Part shown: positions 18,433 through 27,856 of the stretch, one piece after another | Layout: each line of letters starts with the position of its first letter | Position numbering within the stretch: position 1 is the first letter of the stretch | Assembly (NCBI RefSeq): GCF_009184425.1 | Contig: NZ_WELG01000001.1 | Coordinates: 1,425,870-1,489,869 of the forward strand | Length of the DNA: 64,000 bases | Reading direction: 5' to 3' | Source of the DNA: Flagellimonas olearia | Lineage (GTDB): Bacteria > Bacteroidota > Bacteroidia > Flavobacteriales > Flavobacteriaceae | The notes under the pieces: model-generated | Database searches by the model: none | Told to the model about the DNA's origin: nothing | Seen by the model: only the letters and a program-made list of their open reading frames with translations | Translations under genes and position numbers: made by a program

Positions 18433-19122
18433 TTATTGTTTTCTATTTGTTGTCACCCAAGTTTTGTATACCGTAAGTCCCAAGGCATTGGTGGCCGTTG
18501 GGGTTCCCAGCATGGCATTGGGGATTTCCACAATAATGGAAAGGGTATTGGCCCCATCAAAAGTGTCCGCTGCCTCTTCTGGCGGAAGGAATCCACCGGG
18601 GGCCGATTCCATATCAGGGGAAATGACCGCATTGAATTGGAAGAAATCAAAAAAGAAGGGGTCCTGTCTGGGTCCTGCGAACAACGAAACCCCATTGGTG
18701 GTTTCCACAATGGGCGTTGCCCCGGAAATTTCCACATCGCCTAGAGGAGAGTCCATAAGTACTTGACTGTTCAATCCCGTCTGCGCGGGTGCAGCGGGAC
18801 CGAAGAAGTACATCCTTCCATCCCTAGCAATGGCCTGAATGACCTGGTCTTCTACCAAATCCCCGTCCAAATCTATATTGATTTCGGTAAGTACATCCTC
18901 ATCAAAGGTGCCATACGCCAATTCTGGCAGCACATTGGATTGGACGTCCACTACGAAAACCGTATTATCTGAACCTTCACTGGGTTCAAAGGCGTAAAAA
19001 TCGGCAATATCCGAAGTGGTCCCTGCGGTCGAAGGTGCATCAATATGGTCTGCAGACACCAGAACAATTGCCGATGCGACCAAAGCACCTAGACCCATTA
19101 CATACTTTGTTGTTTTTTTCAT
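18433..19122 (-). CDS. DUF4331 domain-containing secreted protein
   Basis: This 229-residue exported protein starts with a signal peptide and the family's hallmark start of the mature chain, SADHIDAPSTAGTTSDIADFYAF. Later conserved pieces are FAGPRQDPFFFDFFQFNA and SIIVEIPNAMLGT. It is the first gene of the DUF4331-DUF4331-TPR operon. The shorter length than many DUF4331 proteins, together with the next gene, suggests a split or duplicated family module. Function unknown. Confidence 0.88.
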   Translation of the reverse strand: MKKTTKYVMGLGALVASAIVLVSADHIDAPSTAGTTSDIADFYAFEPSEGSDNTVFVVDVQSNVLPELAYGTFDEDVLTEINIDLDGDLVEDQVIQAIARDGRMYFFGPAAPAQTGLNSQVLMDSPLGDVEISGATPIVETTNGVSLFAGPRQDPFFFDFFQFNAVISPDMESAPGGFLPPEEAADTFDGANTLSIIVEIPNAMLGTPTATNALGLTVYKTWVTTNRKQ

Positions 19123-19289
19123 GTTACTTGTTTTTAAAGTTTCCTACACCCCTACCTACGCAACCTCTTCTAGGGTGGTTTGGTTTTTAAATGTTAAAAA
19201 AAACTTAATGGATTTTTAATGTGAGCTAGGTGCATTGTTCACCATAAAGTCGCATAATTGTTTTACTTTGGTCTGTAAATAATCACCTA

Positions 19290-20480
19290 ATGAACCCTTC
19301 TGCTTCTGGATGGATCAAGAAGTTTGGCCACCTTGTAACCAAAGAGGCCTCATATTTTCAAGATTTTGATGGCCTGTACCACGAACTCAAAAGAAGTGGT
19401 TTTGTCTTTGGGGTACATTTAAACATTCCGTCCTTTATTGAAGCGGAGCATACCTTGAGTGAGGACGAGATAGCCAAAATCAACCTGCTTACGGCGCTCT
19501 ATTTCACCTTTCAATTTGAGAAGGGAAAGACCAGCTTCAATCATTTTGTCAATACCGTTTTTGAATATTATCAGTCCTTGGAGGTGGCCCATATCTCCTT
19601 TCTGAACAAAATATTGAGTGGTAAGCATACCGAGGCCCAATTGGAAAAATTAATCGATTCCCGAATCTATTTGGGCGGCAATGCATTCAATAGGGCCTTG
19701 GGTAGTAGCCTGACCAATTCACTGCTTTATGTAGATGTCCTCATCTTTAAAAACTATTTAAACTCCAAGGAGTCCTTTAAGGAACATGCGCAACTTTTGG
19801 AGTACGTCACGATTAACATTGCCTACCATATCCTAAACTCCAAAGAAGCCAAAAAGAATGATGACAAACTCATTCAACTTTTGGATGCCTCCCTCACTTA
19901 TGTGAATTTGGATGAGGCAAAATTTGATGGTACTTATCTAGACCTTTTGGACGCAAACTTTTCCTCTTTTGAGAAGGATTATTTTTTGGATATGGCCTGC
20001 TTGACCATATGGGAAGATAAGTCGATTGACTACACCGAATCCGATTACATTTTTGGTCTCGGAACCCATCTTGGAAAGTCAAAAAAAGAGGTAGAAAACA
20101 CCCTCGAATATGTGAAAAAATTCTTTGAGGAAAACAAGGAGAAAATTGCTTATTTAAATGACAAGAATTTGGCCCTTCAATTCTATGATGGCATGTCCAA
20201 AAATGTGAGCAAACTTATTTTGCGAAACAGCAAAAGACTCAAAAAAGAGCTTCAGGAAAGTAGGGAATTAATGTCGCTTTTGTCTAAATCTACCGTAAAG
20301 GATTTAACCGAAGATGAGAAGAAAAAAGTGCAGAACCAACTTATCGATATTTTTAAAAGCATCCCATCCTTGGCCATTTTTATGTTACCTGGAGGGGCGG
20401 TTCTTTTGCCTATTTTCATCAAACTCATCCCAAAGTTGCTTCCTTCCGCCTTTGACGATAACCGCATAGAGGAAAATTGA
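19290..20480 (+). CDS. LETM1-related protein
   Basis: This 396-residue protein resembles the Bacteroidota 'LETM1-related biofilm-associated' proteins. The key evidence is the C-terminal region (about residues 330-390), where SLAIFMLPGGAVLLPIFIKL and IPKLLPSAF resemble the membrane-proximal LETM1 core. The N-terminal 300 residues are mostly helical with no motif I can name. Mitochondrial LETM1 takes part in cation/proton exchange; whether the bacterial version does is not established. It is monocistronic, convergent with the LytTR regulator and followed by a shared hairpin. Confidence 0.78.
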   Translation: MNPSASGWIKKFGHLVTKEASYFQDFDGLYHELKRSGFVFGVHLNIPSFIEAEHTLSEDEIAKINLLTALYFTFQFEKGKTSFNHFVNTVFEYYQSLEVAHISFLNKILSGKHTEAQLEKLIDSRIYLGGNAFNRALGSSLTNSLLYVDVLIFKNYLNSKESFKEHAQLLEYVTINIAYHILNSKEAKKNDDKLIQLLDASLTYVNLDEAKFDGTYLDLLDANFSSFEKDYFLDMACLTIWEDKSIDYTESDYIFGLGTHLGKSKKEVENTLEYVKKFFEENKEKIAYLNDKNLALQFYDGMSKNVSKLILRNSKRLKKELQESRELMSLLSKSTVKDLTEDEKKKVQNQLIDIFKSIPSLAIFMLPGGAVLLPIFIKLIPKLLPSAFDDNRIEEN

Positions 20481-20493
20481 CCATTTTAGCTTA

Positions 20494-20530
20494 AAAAAGC
20501 CACTATAAGGAAAATTTATAGTGACTTTTT
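20494..20530. terminator. Bidirectional terminator hairpin
   Basis: Arms 20494-20508 and 20516-20530 pair over 14 of 15 positions, flanked by A and T runs on the two sides, between two convergent genes. Confidence 0.8.
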
Positions 20531-20570
20531 AAATAAATCAATTATTTGATAATCAGTTATTTTAAATCAT

Positions 20571-21326
20571 TTATTCCAACCACAACTTAAAGTCTCTTAC
20601 ACGTTCCCTACTCACAATGATTTCTTGCTCATTGAAGTGGTTCAACTTCAATTGAAGCCTGGAATTTGTGTATGAAATGATGTCTTTTATATGGTTGATG
20701 TTCACATAAAATTTGCGGCTTACCCGGAAGAAAATCTTTGGGGACAACTCCTCCTCCAACTGTTCCAAAGTGGTGTCCAATAAATAATTTCTACCCTCCG
20801 AAGTTGTGGCATACGTCCCCTTGTTCTCACTGTAGAAACATTCCACATCTTCCGCGTTTATAATTTTGAGGTGCTGCCCCACCTTGACCGTAAACCGTTT
20901 TTTGTATTCGCGTTCCAAGGGGTCTGCCAACAGCTTTTTTATGTCCTCAAAATCGACCGAAATTTTATGCTGGTTCGGTTTAAAATCACAGTACTTTTTT
21001 ACCGCCTTTTCCAGCTCTTCATCATCGATGGGTTTCAACAAATAATCTATGCTGTTCAACTTGAAAGCTTGGAGCGCATATTCATCAAAAGCAGTGGTAA
21101 AAATGATGGCACTTTTCACCTCGACCACATCAAAAATTTCAAAGGATAATCCGTCCGATAATTGGATGTCCAAAAAAATAAGATCAGGGTGCGGATGATT
21201 TTGAAACCACTCAATGGATTCCTCAACGGAATGCAACATCGTGGAAACCTCGACCTCCAAATCGGACAATAAACGACCCAATCTTCTGGCCGCGGGTTTT
21301 TCATCTTCAATGATGATCACATTCAT
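20571..21326 (-). CDS. LytTR-family response regulator
   Basis: This 251-residue response regulator has a receiver domain (residues about 1-115) with acidic pocket EDE near residue 8, phospho-acceptor Asp in LIFLDIQL and Lys in YLLKPIDD. A LytTR DNA-binding domain (about 145-251, FRVSRKFYVNINHIKDI and IIVSRERVRDFKLWL) follows. It is the last gene of the operon headed by the LytS-like kinase at 22404-23747, which is its probable partner. The start lies 3 nt after the stop of a 2TM protein. Confidence 0.95.
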   Translation of the reverse strand: MNVIIIEDEKPAARRLGRLLSDLEVEVSTMLHSVEESIEWFQNHPHPDLIFLDIQLSDGLSFEIFDVVEVKSAIIFTTAFDEYALQAFKLNSIDYLLKPIDDEELEKAVKKYCDFKPNQHKISVDFEDIKKLLADPLEREYKKRFTVKVGQHLKIINAEDVECFYSENKGTYATTSEGRNYLLDTTLEQLEEELSPKIFFRVSRKFYVNINHIKDIISYTNSRLQLKLNHFNEQEIIVSRERVRDFKLWLE

Positions 21327-21329
21327 TTT

Positions 21330-21635
21330 TTATAGGTATTTATCCATTTCCCTTTTGTCCTTTTCGATGAACTTTTGGATTTGGCGTTCTTCCCAATTCT
21401 TTCCAAACAATGGGTTAAATCCAAAAACCTTGGCCGCGTGAAAGGCCAATCCAATCCCCCAACCAAAGAGTGTGACAAAATGGGGCCATGTCCAAAAAGT
21501 GTCGGCATTGATATAAATGCTTATCAAAATAAAGGCATTGATGACCAGGTACACCATGACGTGAATGTAAAACGACTTAATTTCCTCTACACGTTTTTTG
21601 GCCCTAGTAAACTTTTCTTGCTCAAAATTTTCCAT
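21330..21635 (-). CDS. 2TM domain-containing protein (third copy)
   Basis: This is a membrane protein of about 101 residues made of one 2TM domain: an N-terminal amphipathic helix (FTRAKKRVEEIKSFYIHV), two transmembrane helices around a WTWP-type turn, then the conserved GWGIGLAFHA and NPLFGKNWEE segments and a charged tail. The start at 21635 lies 2 nt after the stop of the preceding 2TM gene; an ATG at 21647 would overlap it. The domain recurs at the C-terminus of the kinase in the same operon, suggesting assembly with it. Confidence 0.88.
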   Translation of the reverse strand: MENFEQEKFTRAKKRVEEIKSFYIHVMVYLVINAFILISIYINADTFWTWPHFVTLFGWGIGLAFHAAKVFGFNPLFGKNWEERQIQKFIEKDKREMDKYL

Positions 21636-21637
21636 GA

Positions 21638-21943
21638 TTATTTCCATTTTGTGGCTTCATCCTCTTCTTCTTTCATAAACTCCTTTATCTTCTTTTCCTC
21701 CCATCCCTTTCCAAAAAAGGGATTTAGGTTAAAGGTTCCAATGGCATGGAACATGACTCCTATGCCCCATCCAAAAGCAGCCCATAAAAACCACATATAG
21801 CTGAACCCATTGGTAAGATAGTTGATCAAGGCCAATACGGTCATGACCATGATGTAGGACCACACATGGGCATAAAACTTTTTAAGCTCGCCAACCCGTT
21901 CCTTGGCCCTCATGTACTTGCTTTCCCTATCCAAATTTTCCAT
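21638..21943 (-). CDS. 2TM domain-containing protein (second copy)
   Basis: This is a 2TM-domain membrane protein of about 101 residues, starting MENLDRESKYMRAKERVGEL. Two transmembrane helices flank FSYMWFLWAAFGWGIG, then comes NPFFGKGWEEKKIKEFM and an acidic tail. An in-frame ATG at 21979 would add 12 residues; I prefer 21943 because all the paralogues begin MEN followed by a charged segment. It is tightly packed with its neighbours. Confidence 0.87.
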   Translation of the reverse strand: MENLDRESKYMRAKERVGELKKFYAHVWSYIMVMTVLALINYLTNGFSYMWFLWAAFGWGIGVMFHAIGTFNLNPFFGKGWEEKKIKEFMKEEEDEATKWK

Positions 21944-21981
21944 ACTAAAGACATTTTGGCTACTGCTAAATATAAACATTG

Positions 21982-22257
21982 TTAATATTCTTTTTGCTCC
22001 ATGAACTCTTTGATCTTGCGTTCCTCCCATCCCCTTCCCAAAAGAGGATTGTAGCCTTGTGCACAGAACCACATCCCCACAAGACCTATGCCCCATCCCA
22101 CTGCCGGGAAAATGATCCAAGGAAAACTTGTTGTTCTATAATTGAGGTACGCCAAAATCGGGATTACAATGCAATAGGCCAATAAACTGGAATAAAAAGC
22201 CTTTAGCTTTTCCACTTTCTGTTTGGCCCTATCATACTTTTTGTTTGAATTTTCCAT
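21982..22257 (-). CDS. 2TM domain-containing protein (first copy)
   Basis: This 91-residue protein is a single 2TM domain: MENSNKKYDRAKQKVEKLK, two helices around YRTTSFPWIIFPAVGWGIG, then NPLLGRGWEERKIKEFM. The RTT-F-W turn closely matches the C-terminal domain of the kinase upstream (RTTDFLWAFFPTLGWGFG), so this copy probably arose from it or the reverse. It follows the kinase gene by 146 nt in which I see no promoter or gene. Confidence 0.88.
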   Translation of the reverse strand: MENSNKKYDRAKQKVEKLKAFYSSLLAYCIVIPILAYLNYRTTSFPWIIFPAVGWGIGLVGMWFCAQGYNPLLGRGWEERKIKEFMEQKEY

Positions 22258-22403
22258 AACGGTTCGTTTTTATGATTTAGTGATTACGTATGCCCCAAAA
22301 TTCATCATTTACCGAAAGTGGAAGAAAAATAGGTTCGTGAACTGTCAATTATTGCGGATGAGTTGTTGGAAGATCTGAGATTGGATTTCTGAGCCGGAAA
22401 AGT

Positions 22404-23747
22404 CTAAAACTCATCCTTATCCATAAGTTCCTGGATTTTTTGTTCTTCCCAGCGTTTGCCCCACAGTGGGTTGTACCCAAAAGCTTCCATCCCATGCATA
22501 ATTACACCAAATCCCCAACCCAAAGTGGGAAAAAATGCCCAAAGAAAATCGGTGGTCCTTAAATTGATCCACCATAAAAATGGTATCACGACACAATAGG
22601 TGATCAGGTTGCTGTAAAAGTCCTTCATGGCCTTCACCTGTTCCTTGGCCTTGGCATATCGCTTTTGTGCTATGTAATCCTTCTGCGTTTCCACAACGGT
22701 CAGTTTTTGGGTGAGTATAGGCAATGACACCCTAAACTCTACATCCGATTTTTGGATGACCACCTCCCGGTCCGTTAAAATATTGTAGCGTTGCTTAATG
22801 TTCTGAAGCCCCACCCCACTGCTCTTTTTCACCACCTGTTTTTCCTGGAGATTGTTGCTTACCACCAACATTCCACCTTCCTCGAACACTTTTATGTGCA
22901 ACGGTCTGGAAGCGGTGACCACATTGTGTTTTACCGCATTTTCCAAAAGCAGCTGCAATGAAAGCGGGACTATTCTAGCCTCAGGTTGGGTGCAACTTTC
23001 CGGAATCTCAAAAACAATACTGTCCTCAAAGCGCATTTTTAACAAACGCACATAGGTCCGGGCAAAATTGAGCTCTTCATCCACCGTGACCAAGTCTTTG
23101 TTCTTTTGCTCCAATACATATCGATATACCTTGGAAAGTGAAGTAGTGAACTTTTGGGCTTGATCGGGGTCTTCTTCAATGAGACTGGTGAGCACGTTTA
23201 GGCTATTGAAGAGAAAATGGGGGTCTAATTGGTTCTTCAAGGCATCGAACCTTGCCGAAGCGGTTCCTGCAATAATCTTTTGCTCCTTTACCCGCTTTTC
23301 TTGCCAATTCCTGTAGAAATACGCCGCATAGAAGAACACAGACACCACTACGGTAATCAAAAGCGCCACGATATAGAACATGGGGTCCTCCCCTAACACA
23401 AAGGTTTCCCATGTTTCTCCTTCAAAACCCAAGTTAATGACAATGCGTATCCAAAAGATGCCCAAAAGGGTAAGTACAACTCCACCAATGCCACTGATGA
23501 ATATCCGATAATTTGCAAACCTCCTCCACTGCACCCGATGGTTGATGTAATCATAGTACAGACTGTTTATGAAGGTGAGGACGATGGAGTACAACAGGTA
23601 GTGACCCACTTCCCGCATTAAATCCTTGCCAAACACCACTTCCCTACCCAAGAGCGCCTCCACGCTAATGAAAACAAGCGCTATCAATAGCCCCAAACCT
23701 ATTGCGGTAAGCAATAGTTTGCCAATATATTGGATTGTTTTTTCCAT
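22404..23747 (-). CDS. LytS-like sensor histidine kinase with C-terminal 2TM domain
   Basis: This is an inner-membrane histidine kinase of about 447 residues. The N-terminal region (about 5-145) has four hydrophobic segments. A LytS/YehU-type phospho-acceptor domain follows, with QLDPHFLFNSLN (His177), and then a HATPase with the N-box LLLENAVKHN and GVGLQNIKQRY. After the catalytic domain come about 90 extra residues (355-447) that are a complete 2TM domain ending GKRWEEQKIQELM. The frame is open to 23786, but the ATG at 23747 directly precedes the first membrane helix. Three stand-alone 2TM proteins and a LytTR regulator follow, so a signalling complex is likely. The signal is unknown. Confidence 0.92.
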   Translation of the reverse strand: MEKTIQYIGKLLLTAIGLGLLIALVFISVEALLGREVVFGKDLMREVGHYLLYSIVLTFINSLYYDYINHRVQWRRFANYRIFISGIGGVVLTLLGIFWIRIVINLGFEGETWETFVLGEDPMFYIVALLITVVVSVFFYAAYFYRNWQEKRVKEQKIIAGTASARFDALKNQLDPHFLFNSLNVLTSLIEEDPDQAQKFTTSLSKVYRYVLEQKNKDLVTVDEELNFARTYVRLLKMRFEDSIVFEIPESCTQPEARIVPLSLQLLLENAVKHNVVTASRPLHIKVFEEGGMLVVSNNLQEKQVVKKSSGVGLQNIKQRYNILTDREVVIQKSDVEFRVSLPILTQKLTVVETQKDYIAQKRYAKAKEQVKAMKDFYSNLITYCVVIPFLWWINLRTTDFLWAFFPTLGWGFGVIMHGMEAFGYNPLWGKRWEEQKIQELMDKDEF

Positions 23748-24035
23748 GATCGCTAATCGGGTTGGTGGAAGGATACGCTTGACCATTCCACCTTAACATG
23801 ATTAAAATTAACAAAAACCATAGGTTTATTCTGAAGGTTGTCCCCACTTACCTTTCCAAATTGGACAAAGTGAGAAAAAGACCGTCCGTTTTTTGATTGA
23901 TGCACCAAAGTTGCAGGTTTTCCAAGAACAAGGAAAAAATGAACTACTGAACTGTGGTTTTTCCCTGACGGATCGTATCCACAAAAAAGCTCGATGACAA
24001 AAAATCATCGGGCCTTTAAATTTAAATCAAGAGAG

Positions 24036-25172
24036 TTAATTTTTGGAATAGTCCTTATGGATAGCCTCTTCAAAAGCTTTCCAATGGGCATCCGTCATCC
24101 TACCGGGTGTAAATAGACATATCCCTTCTGCTCCATTCTCCATGGATACTTTAATGGCCTCACCTATTTCCCCAGGCAACAGACCGTGATTTTCAGGGTC
24201 TTTTTCATCACCTTTCTTTTCTGGTTTTGGGCAGATGAACAAGCCACTGTACACAGGCGCTCCGTCCTTTGCAGTGGCGACCTCTTCGGCAACCATTTCA
24301 CCGACCCATTGGGGGCCTTCCAAATAAAAGTCGTTGTAGTTCATGGGATATATGGCATCCAAGTCCCATTTGCCCCAATCCTGTCTTACCAATTTTTTCG
24401 CAATGGATGGACCCGGGAAAACCGCCCCATTGATCTTCTTGTTTTTGGAATGTACCACTTCGGTCAAACGGTTGACCATATTGGTAATCAAATCATATCG
24501 GAACTGTTTCCATTCCATCACTTGTGAAGGGTCTTCCACCTCTAGAATATCGACACCTGTTTTGTCTTTAAATGCCGAAGTACAGTCGTCACAATAGCAG
24601 TAATCAAACTGCGGAAACTCCCTATCCATCACCAATCCGTATTTGTCCCATAGACCACGGGCCAAGATCACGTCGGGAAAACGGATGTAATCCAAATGAA
24701 TGCCATCCACATGCTCAACCTCTGCCACGCTTCCATACAGATCGGCCAAGAAATTGTACACCCCCTCCTTGCTTGGGCATAAAAAGGTATAGTGCGAAAC
24801 ATAGGCCGGTTTATCATATGCAGATTCGCCTTTACCGTTAATAGCATACCACTCTTCTTTCAACTTGGGGTTTTTGCCCTGTACCATGGTAGGGATCCAA
24901 GTGTGGAACTCCATACCGGCCTCTTTTACGAGCTTCCCTACCCTTCTGTAGGTTTCCGGGTCGTGCCCGCCATTGTACATTAGCCCATCAATTCCCTTTG
25001 CCTTTAGGTCGGCAAACTTCGTGGCCAATTCTTCGTCCGTGGCCTCTCCAGGTCCATAATCCCATGCATAAACAGGGATTTTTGTTGTTTTAGTGGAGGT
25101 TTTCTCCGCCTCTTTATCCTTACATGCTACCATTGAGATGGCCAAGACCATCACCATTAAAACTTTCCTCAT
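24036..25172 (-). CDS. Putative glycoside hydrolase lipoprotein (GHL10-like)
   Basis: This is a 378-residue lipoprotein (lipobox MVACKD, Cys17) with a TIM-barrel-like domain resembling the GHL10/'family 10 glycosylhydrolase' group. Typical pieces are KGIDGLMYNGG, WIPTM, HVDGIHLDYIRFPD with candidate acidic catalytic residues, INGAVFPGP, IYPMNYNDF and the C-terminal GAEGICLFTPGRM. A cysteine-rich FDYCYCDDCTSAF insert, with three Cys, could form a metal or disulfide site and is common in this group. The polysaccharide substrate is unknown. The gene is monocistronic. Confidence 0.85.
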   Translation of the reverse strand: MRKVLMVMVLAISMVACKDKEAEKTSTKTTKIPVYAWDYGPGEATDEELATKFADLKAKGIDGLMYNGGHDPETYRRVGKLVKEAGMEFHTWIPTMVQGKNPKLKEEWYAINGKGESAYDKPAYVSHYTFLCPSKEGVYNFLADLYGSVAEVEHVDGIHLDYIRFPDVILARGLWDKYGLVMDREFPQFDYCYCDDCTSAFKDKTGVDILEVEDPSQVMEWKQFRYDLITNMVNRLTEVVHSKNKKINGAVFPGPSIAKKLVRQDWGKWDLDAIYPMNYNDFYLEGPQWVGEMVAEEVATAKDGAPVYSGLFICPKPEKKGDEKDPENHGLLPGEIGEAIKVSMENGAEGICLFTPGRMTDAHWKAFEEAIHKDYSKN

Positions 25173-25313
25173 TCTTTGTTTTTTTGTTTAGTTGATATGA
25201 AGTTAATCAATCCCATTGCGGAAAAATTAAAATTTAGACCAACAACAGTACAACCCAAACCAACGTCCATTAAAAAACTTTCTTTTTTTACGCACCTCTA
25301 AACACTTGGCAAC

Positions 25314-25347
25314 CAAAGCTATTGGGCATCAACAGTAAAATTGACAA
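25314..25347 (-). promoter_or_regulatory. Weak candidate promoter for the GHL10-like gene
   Basis: On the minus strand TTG (25347-25345) is followed after 23 bp by TAgcTTTG (25321-25314). It would give a leader of about 135 nt before the ATG at 25172. Motif match only. Confidence 0.3.
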
Positions 25348-25452
25348 CCTTTTCTTCATCTTCCCCATGCAACCTTCCAATTTCCAAAGTGTCCTTAGTG
25401 CGAGTGAATCAAAAAACGATTTCATCTTAACCTGTAATTCAAAAAATCACAA

Positions 25453-27852
25453 ATGAAACAAAAAAAGAAAAGGCATGGCCCGGCATTTTGGCTTTTGGGT
25501 CTTTGCCTCTTATTGGGCACAATGCTCGTTCAGGCCCAAAACAATTTCACCATTAGCGGAAAAATTTCGGACGGTACCAATGGGGAGACCTTGTTTGGCA
25601 CCTCCATTTTTTTACGCGGCACCGATATTGGTGCGATCAGCAACGAATATGGTTTTTACTCCATCAGTGCACCGAAGGGGACCTATACCTTGGTATTTTC
25701 ATACATCGGTTACAATGAAATGACCCGGGAGGTGACCTTGGATCAAAACATGACCCTTGATGTGGAACTATTGGAGTCGTCTACCCAACTGGATGAAGTA
25801 GAGGTCACTGCTGAAGAGCCCGAACGGGCGCTACTGCGCAAACCTGAAATGAGTGTCTCCAAACTCAACATAAAGACTGTAAAGCAAATGCCTGTGGTTT
25901 TGGGCGAAGTGGACATCATAAAGTCCCTTCAGATTCTACCGGGGGTTACCAACAACGGGGAAGGTTCCAGTGGATTTCATGTTCGCGGGGGAGCTGTGGA
26001 CCAAAACCTGGTATTATTGGACGAGGCCATCATATACAACACCTCCCACTTATTGGGCTTTTTCTCGGTCTTCAATGCGGATGCCGTAAAAGACCTTAAA
26101 CTGTACAAAGGTGGCATCCCTGCGCGGTTTGGGGGTCGGGTTTCATCGGTATTGGATGTAAGACAAAAAGACGGAAACAGTAAAGCGTTTGCCATGACCG
26201 GGGGCATTGGTGCCATTTCCAGTCGATTGGCCCTTGAAGGTCCCATGTTCAACGACCGAGGATCCTTCTTGATTGCCGGACGTGGGTCATACGCCCACCT
26301 GTTCTTAAAATTGGCCGGGGAAGACAACAGCGCCAACTTTTACGATTTGAACTTGAAGACCAATTACAATCTCAACCCAAACAACAAATTGTACCTCTCC
26401 GGTTACTTTGGCCGCGACCTTTTCAATATTGGGGGTTCATTTAGCAGCAGCTACGGGAATGCATCGGGCAATCTACGCTGGAACCATATTTTCAACGATA
26501 GGCTCTTTTCCAACTTATCATTGATCTACAGTAACTATGATTACGAACTGGGTATTGATTTCTTTGATTTTGATTGGGTCTCTTCCATCCAAAACTACAA
26601 TGTAAAGTACGACCTTAAATACTACTTCAACGATGCATTCAAGCTCGATTTTGGAGTAAGCACCATAAAGTATGTGTTTGATCCCGGTCGTATAAAACCC
26701 ACTGACCCAGCTTCTGCGATCAATGAGTTGCAGCTGGACAAAAAACGGGCTTTGGAAAGTGCGGCCTATATCAACGCAGAGCATAAGCTTACGGATAGGT
26801 TAACCGCCCAGTACGGTATTCGGTTCAGTCATTTTAACCGCATGGGCGGACAACCCTTGAACGAATACCAAGATAATAGACCTTTGGTCTATAACAGCAC
26901 GCTTCGCATTTACGAAAGGCAAGACCCTATTGATGAAATCAGCTATAAAAAGAGTGAGAGCATTGAAACCTTCAGCAATTTGGAGCCAAGGGTTTCCCTA
27001 GCCTATCAACTCAACGAGCTATCCTCTGTAAAATTGGGGTATTCCAGGGCAGCCCAGTACATCCATCTATTGTCCAACACCTCATCAGTAACTCCTATTG
27101 ATGTTTGGACCCCGAGTGGAAAGTACATCCAACCCCAGTTATCGGACCAATTTGCCTTCGGATATTTTAAAAATTTCAAGGGCAATGTCTATTCCATGGA
27201 AGTGGAGACTTTCTATAAGACCGTGGACAACCGAATCGACTATATTGATGGTTCTGACTTAATTGGAAACAATACCATAGAACGTGAAATCCTGAACGGT
27301 GAATCAAAAGCCTATGGTGTTGAATTGTTATTACGAAAAAATGAAGGTGCCTTCACTGGTTGGTTGGCCTACACTTGGTCCAAATCACAACAGCGGACCC
27401 CCGGAGGGGACGCTGGTGGCCCGGGAATCAACAATGGGGATTGGTACAGTACTCCACATGACCGCACCCATGACGTATCACTCACCGGGGCCTATGCCCT
27501 GAACGAAAAATGGAGTTTTGGGGCCAATGCCATTTTCCAAACGGGAAGACCTGTGACCTACCCCAATGGGCAATACCAGTACGAAGGGATTTCCGTGGCC
27601 AGTTACTCCGACCGTAATGCCAACCGTTTGCCGGCTTACCACCGATTGGACGTTTCGGCCACCTACCGCCCCAATAGAAAGCCGCAAAATAGATGGAAGG
27701 GCGAATGGGTCTTTGGCATCTACAATGTGTTCAACAGGAGAAATGCCGCATCGATATCCTTTGGACAGAACATGGAAACGGGCGCCAACGAAGCCACCCG
27801 TACCGCCATTTTTGGGATTGTCCCTTCAGTAACATACAACTTTAAATTTTAA
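25453..27852 (+). CDS. TonB-dependent receptor with carboxypeptidase-like N-terminal domain
   Basis: This 799-residue outer-membrane TonB-dependent transporter has a signal peptide ending VQAQ. Residues about 32-115 form a CarboxypepD_reg/DUF4480-like beta-sandwich (TISGKISDGTNGETLFGTSI, YGFYSISAPKGTYTL). A plug domain follows (about 135-240, IKSLQILPGV and GFHVRGGAVDQNLVLLDEA), and then a 22-strand barrel ending YNVFNRRNA and VTYNFKF. It is shorter than SusC proteins, as usual for receptors paired with DUF4249 proteins. The partner gene follows 4 nt downstream. The substrate is unknown. Confidence 0.94.
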   Translation: MKQKKKRHGPAFWLLGLCLLLGTMLVQAQNNFTISGKISDGTNGETLFGTSIFLRGTDIGAISNEYGFYSISAPKGTYTLVFSYIGYNEMTREVTLDQNMTLDVELLESSTQLDEVEVTAEEPERALLRKPEMSVSKLNIKTVKQMPVVLGEVDIIKSLQILPGVTNNGEGSSGFHVRGGAVDQNLVLLDEAIIYNTSHLLGFFSVFNADAVKDLKLYKGGIPARFGGRVSSVLDVRQKDGNSKAFAMTGGIGAISSRLALEGPMFNDRGSFLIAGRGSYAHLFLKLAGEDNSANFYDLNLKTNYNLNPNNKLYLSGYFGRDLFNIGGSFSSSYGNASGNLRWNHIFNDRLFSNLSLIYSNYDYELGIDFFDFDWVSSIQNYNVKYDLKYYFNDAFKLDFGVSTIKYVFDPGRIKPTDPASAINELQLDKKRALESAAYINAEHKLTDRLTAQYGIRFSHFNRMGGQPLNEYQDNRPLVYNSTLRIYERQDPIDEISYKKSESIETFSNLEPRVSLAYQLNELSSVKLGYSRAAQYIHLLSNTSSVTPIDVWTPSGKYIQPQLSDQFAFGYFKNFKGNVYSMEVETFYKTVDNRIDYIDGSDLIGNNTIEREILNGESKAYGVELLLRKNEGAFTGWLAYTWSKSQQRTPGGDAGGPGINNGDWYSTPHDRTHDVSLTGAYALNEKWSFGANAIFQTGRPVTYPNGQYQYEGISVASYSDRNANRLPAYHRLDVSATYRPNRKPQNRWKGEWVFGIYNVFNRRNAASISFGQNMETGANEATRTAIFGIVPSVTYNFKF

Positions 27853-27856
27853 ACAC

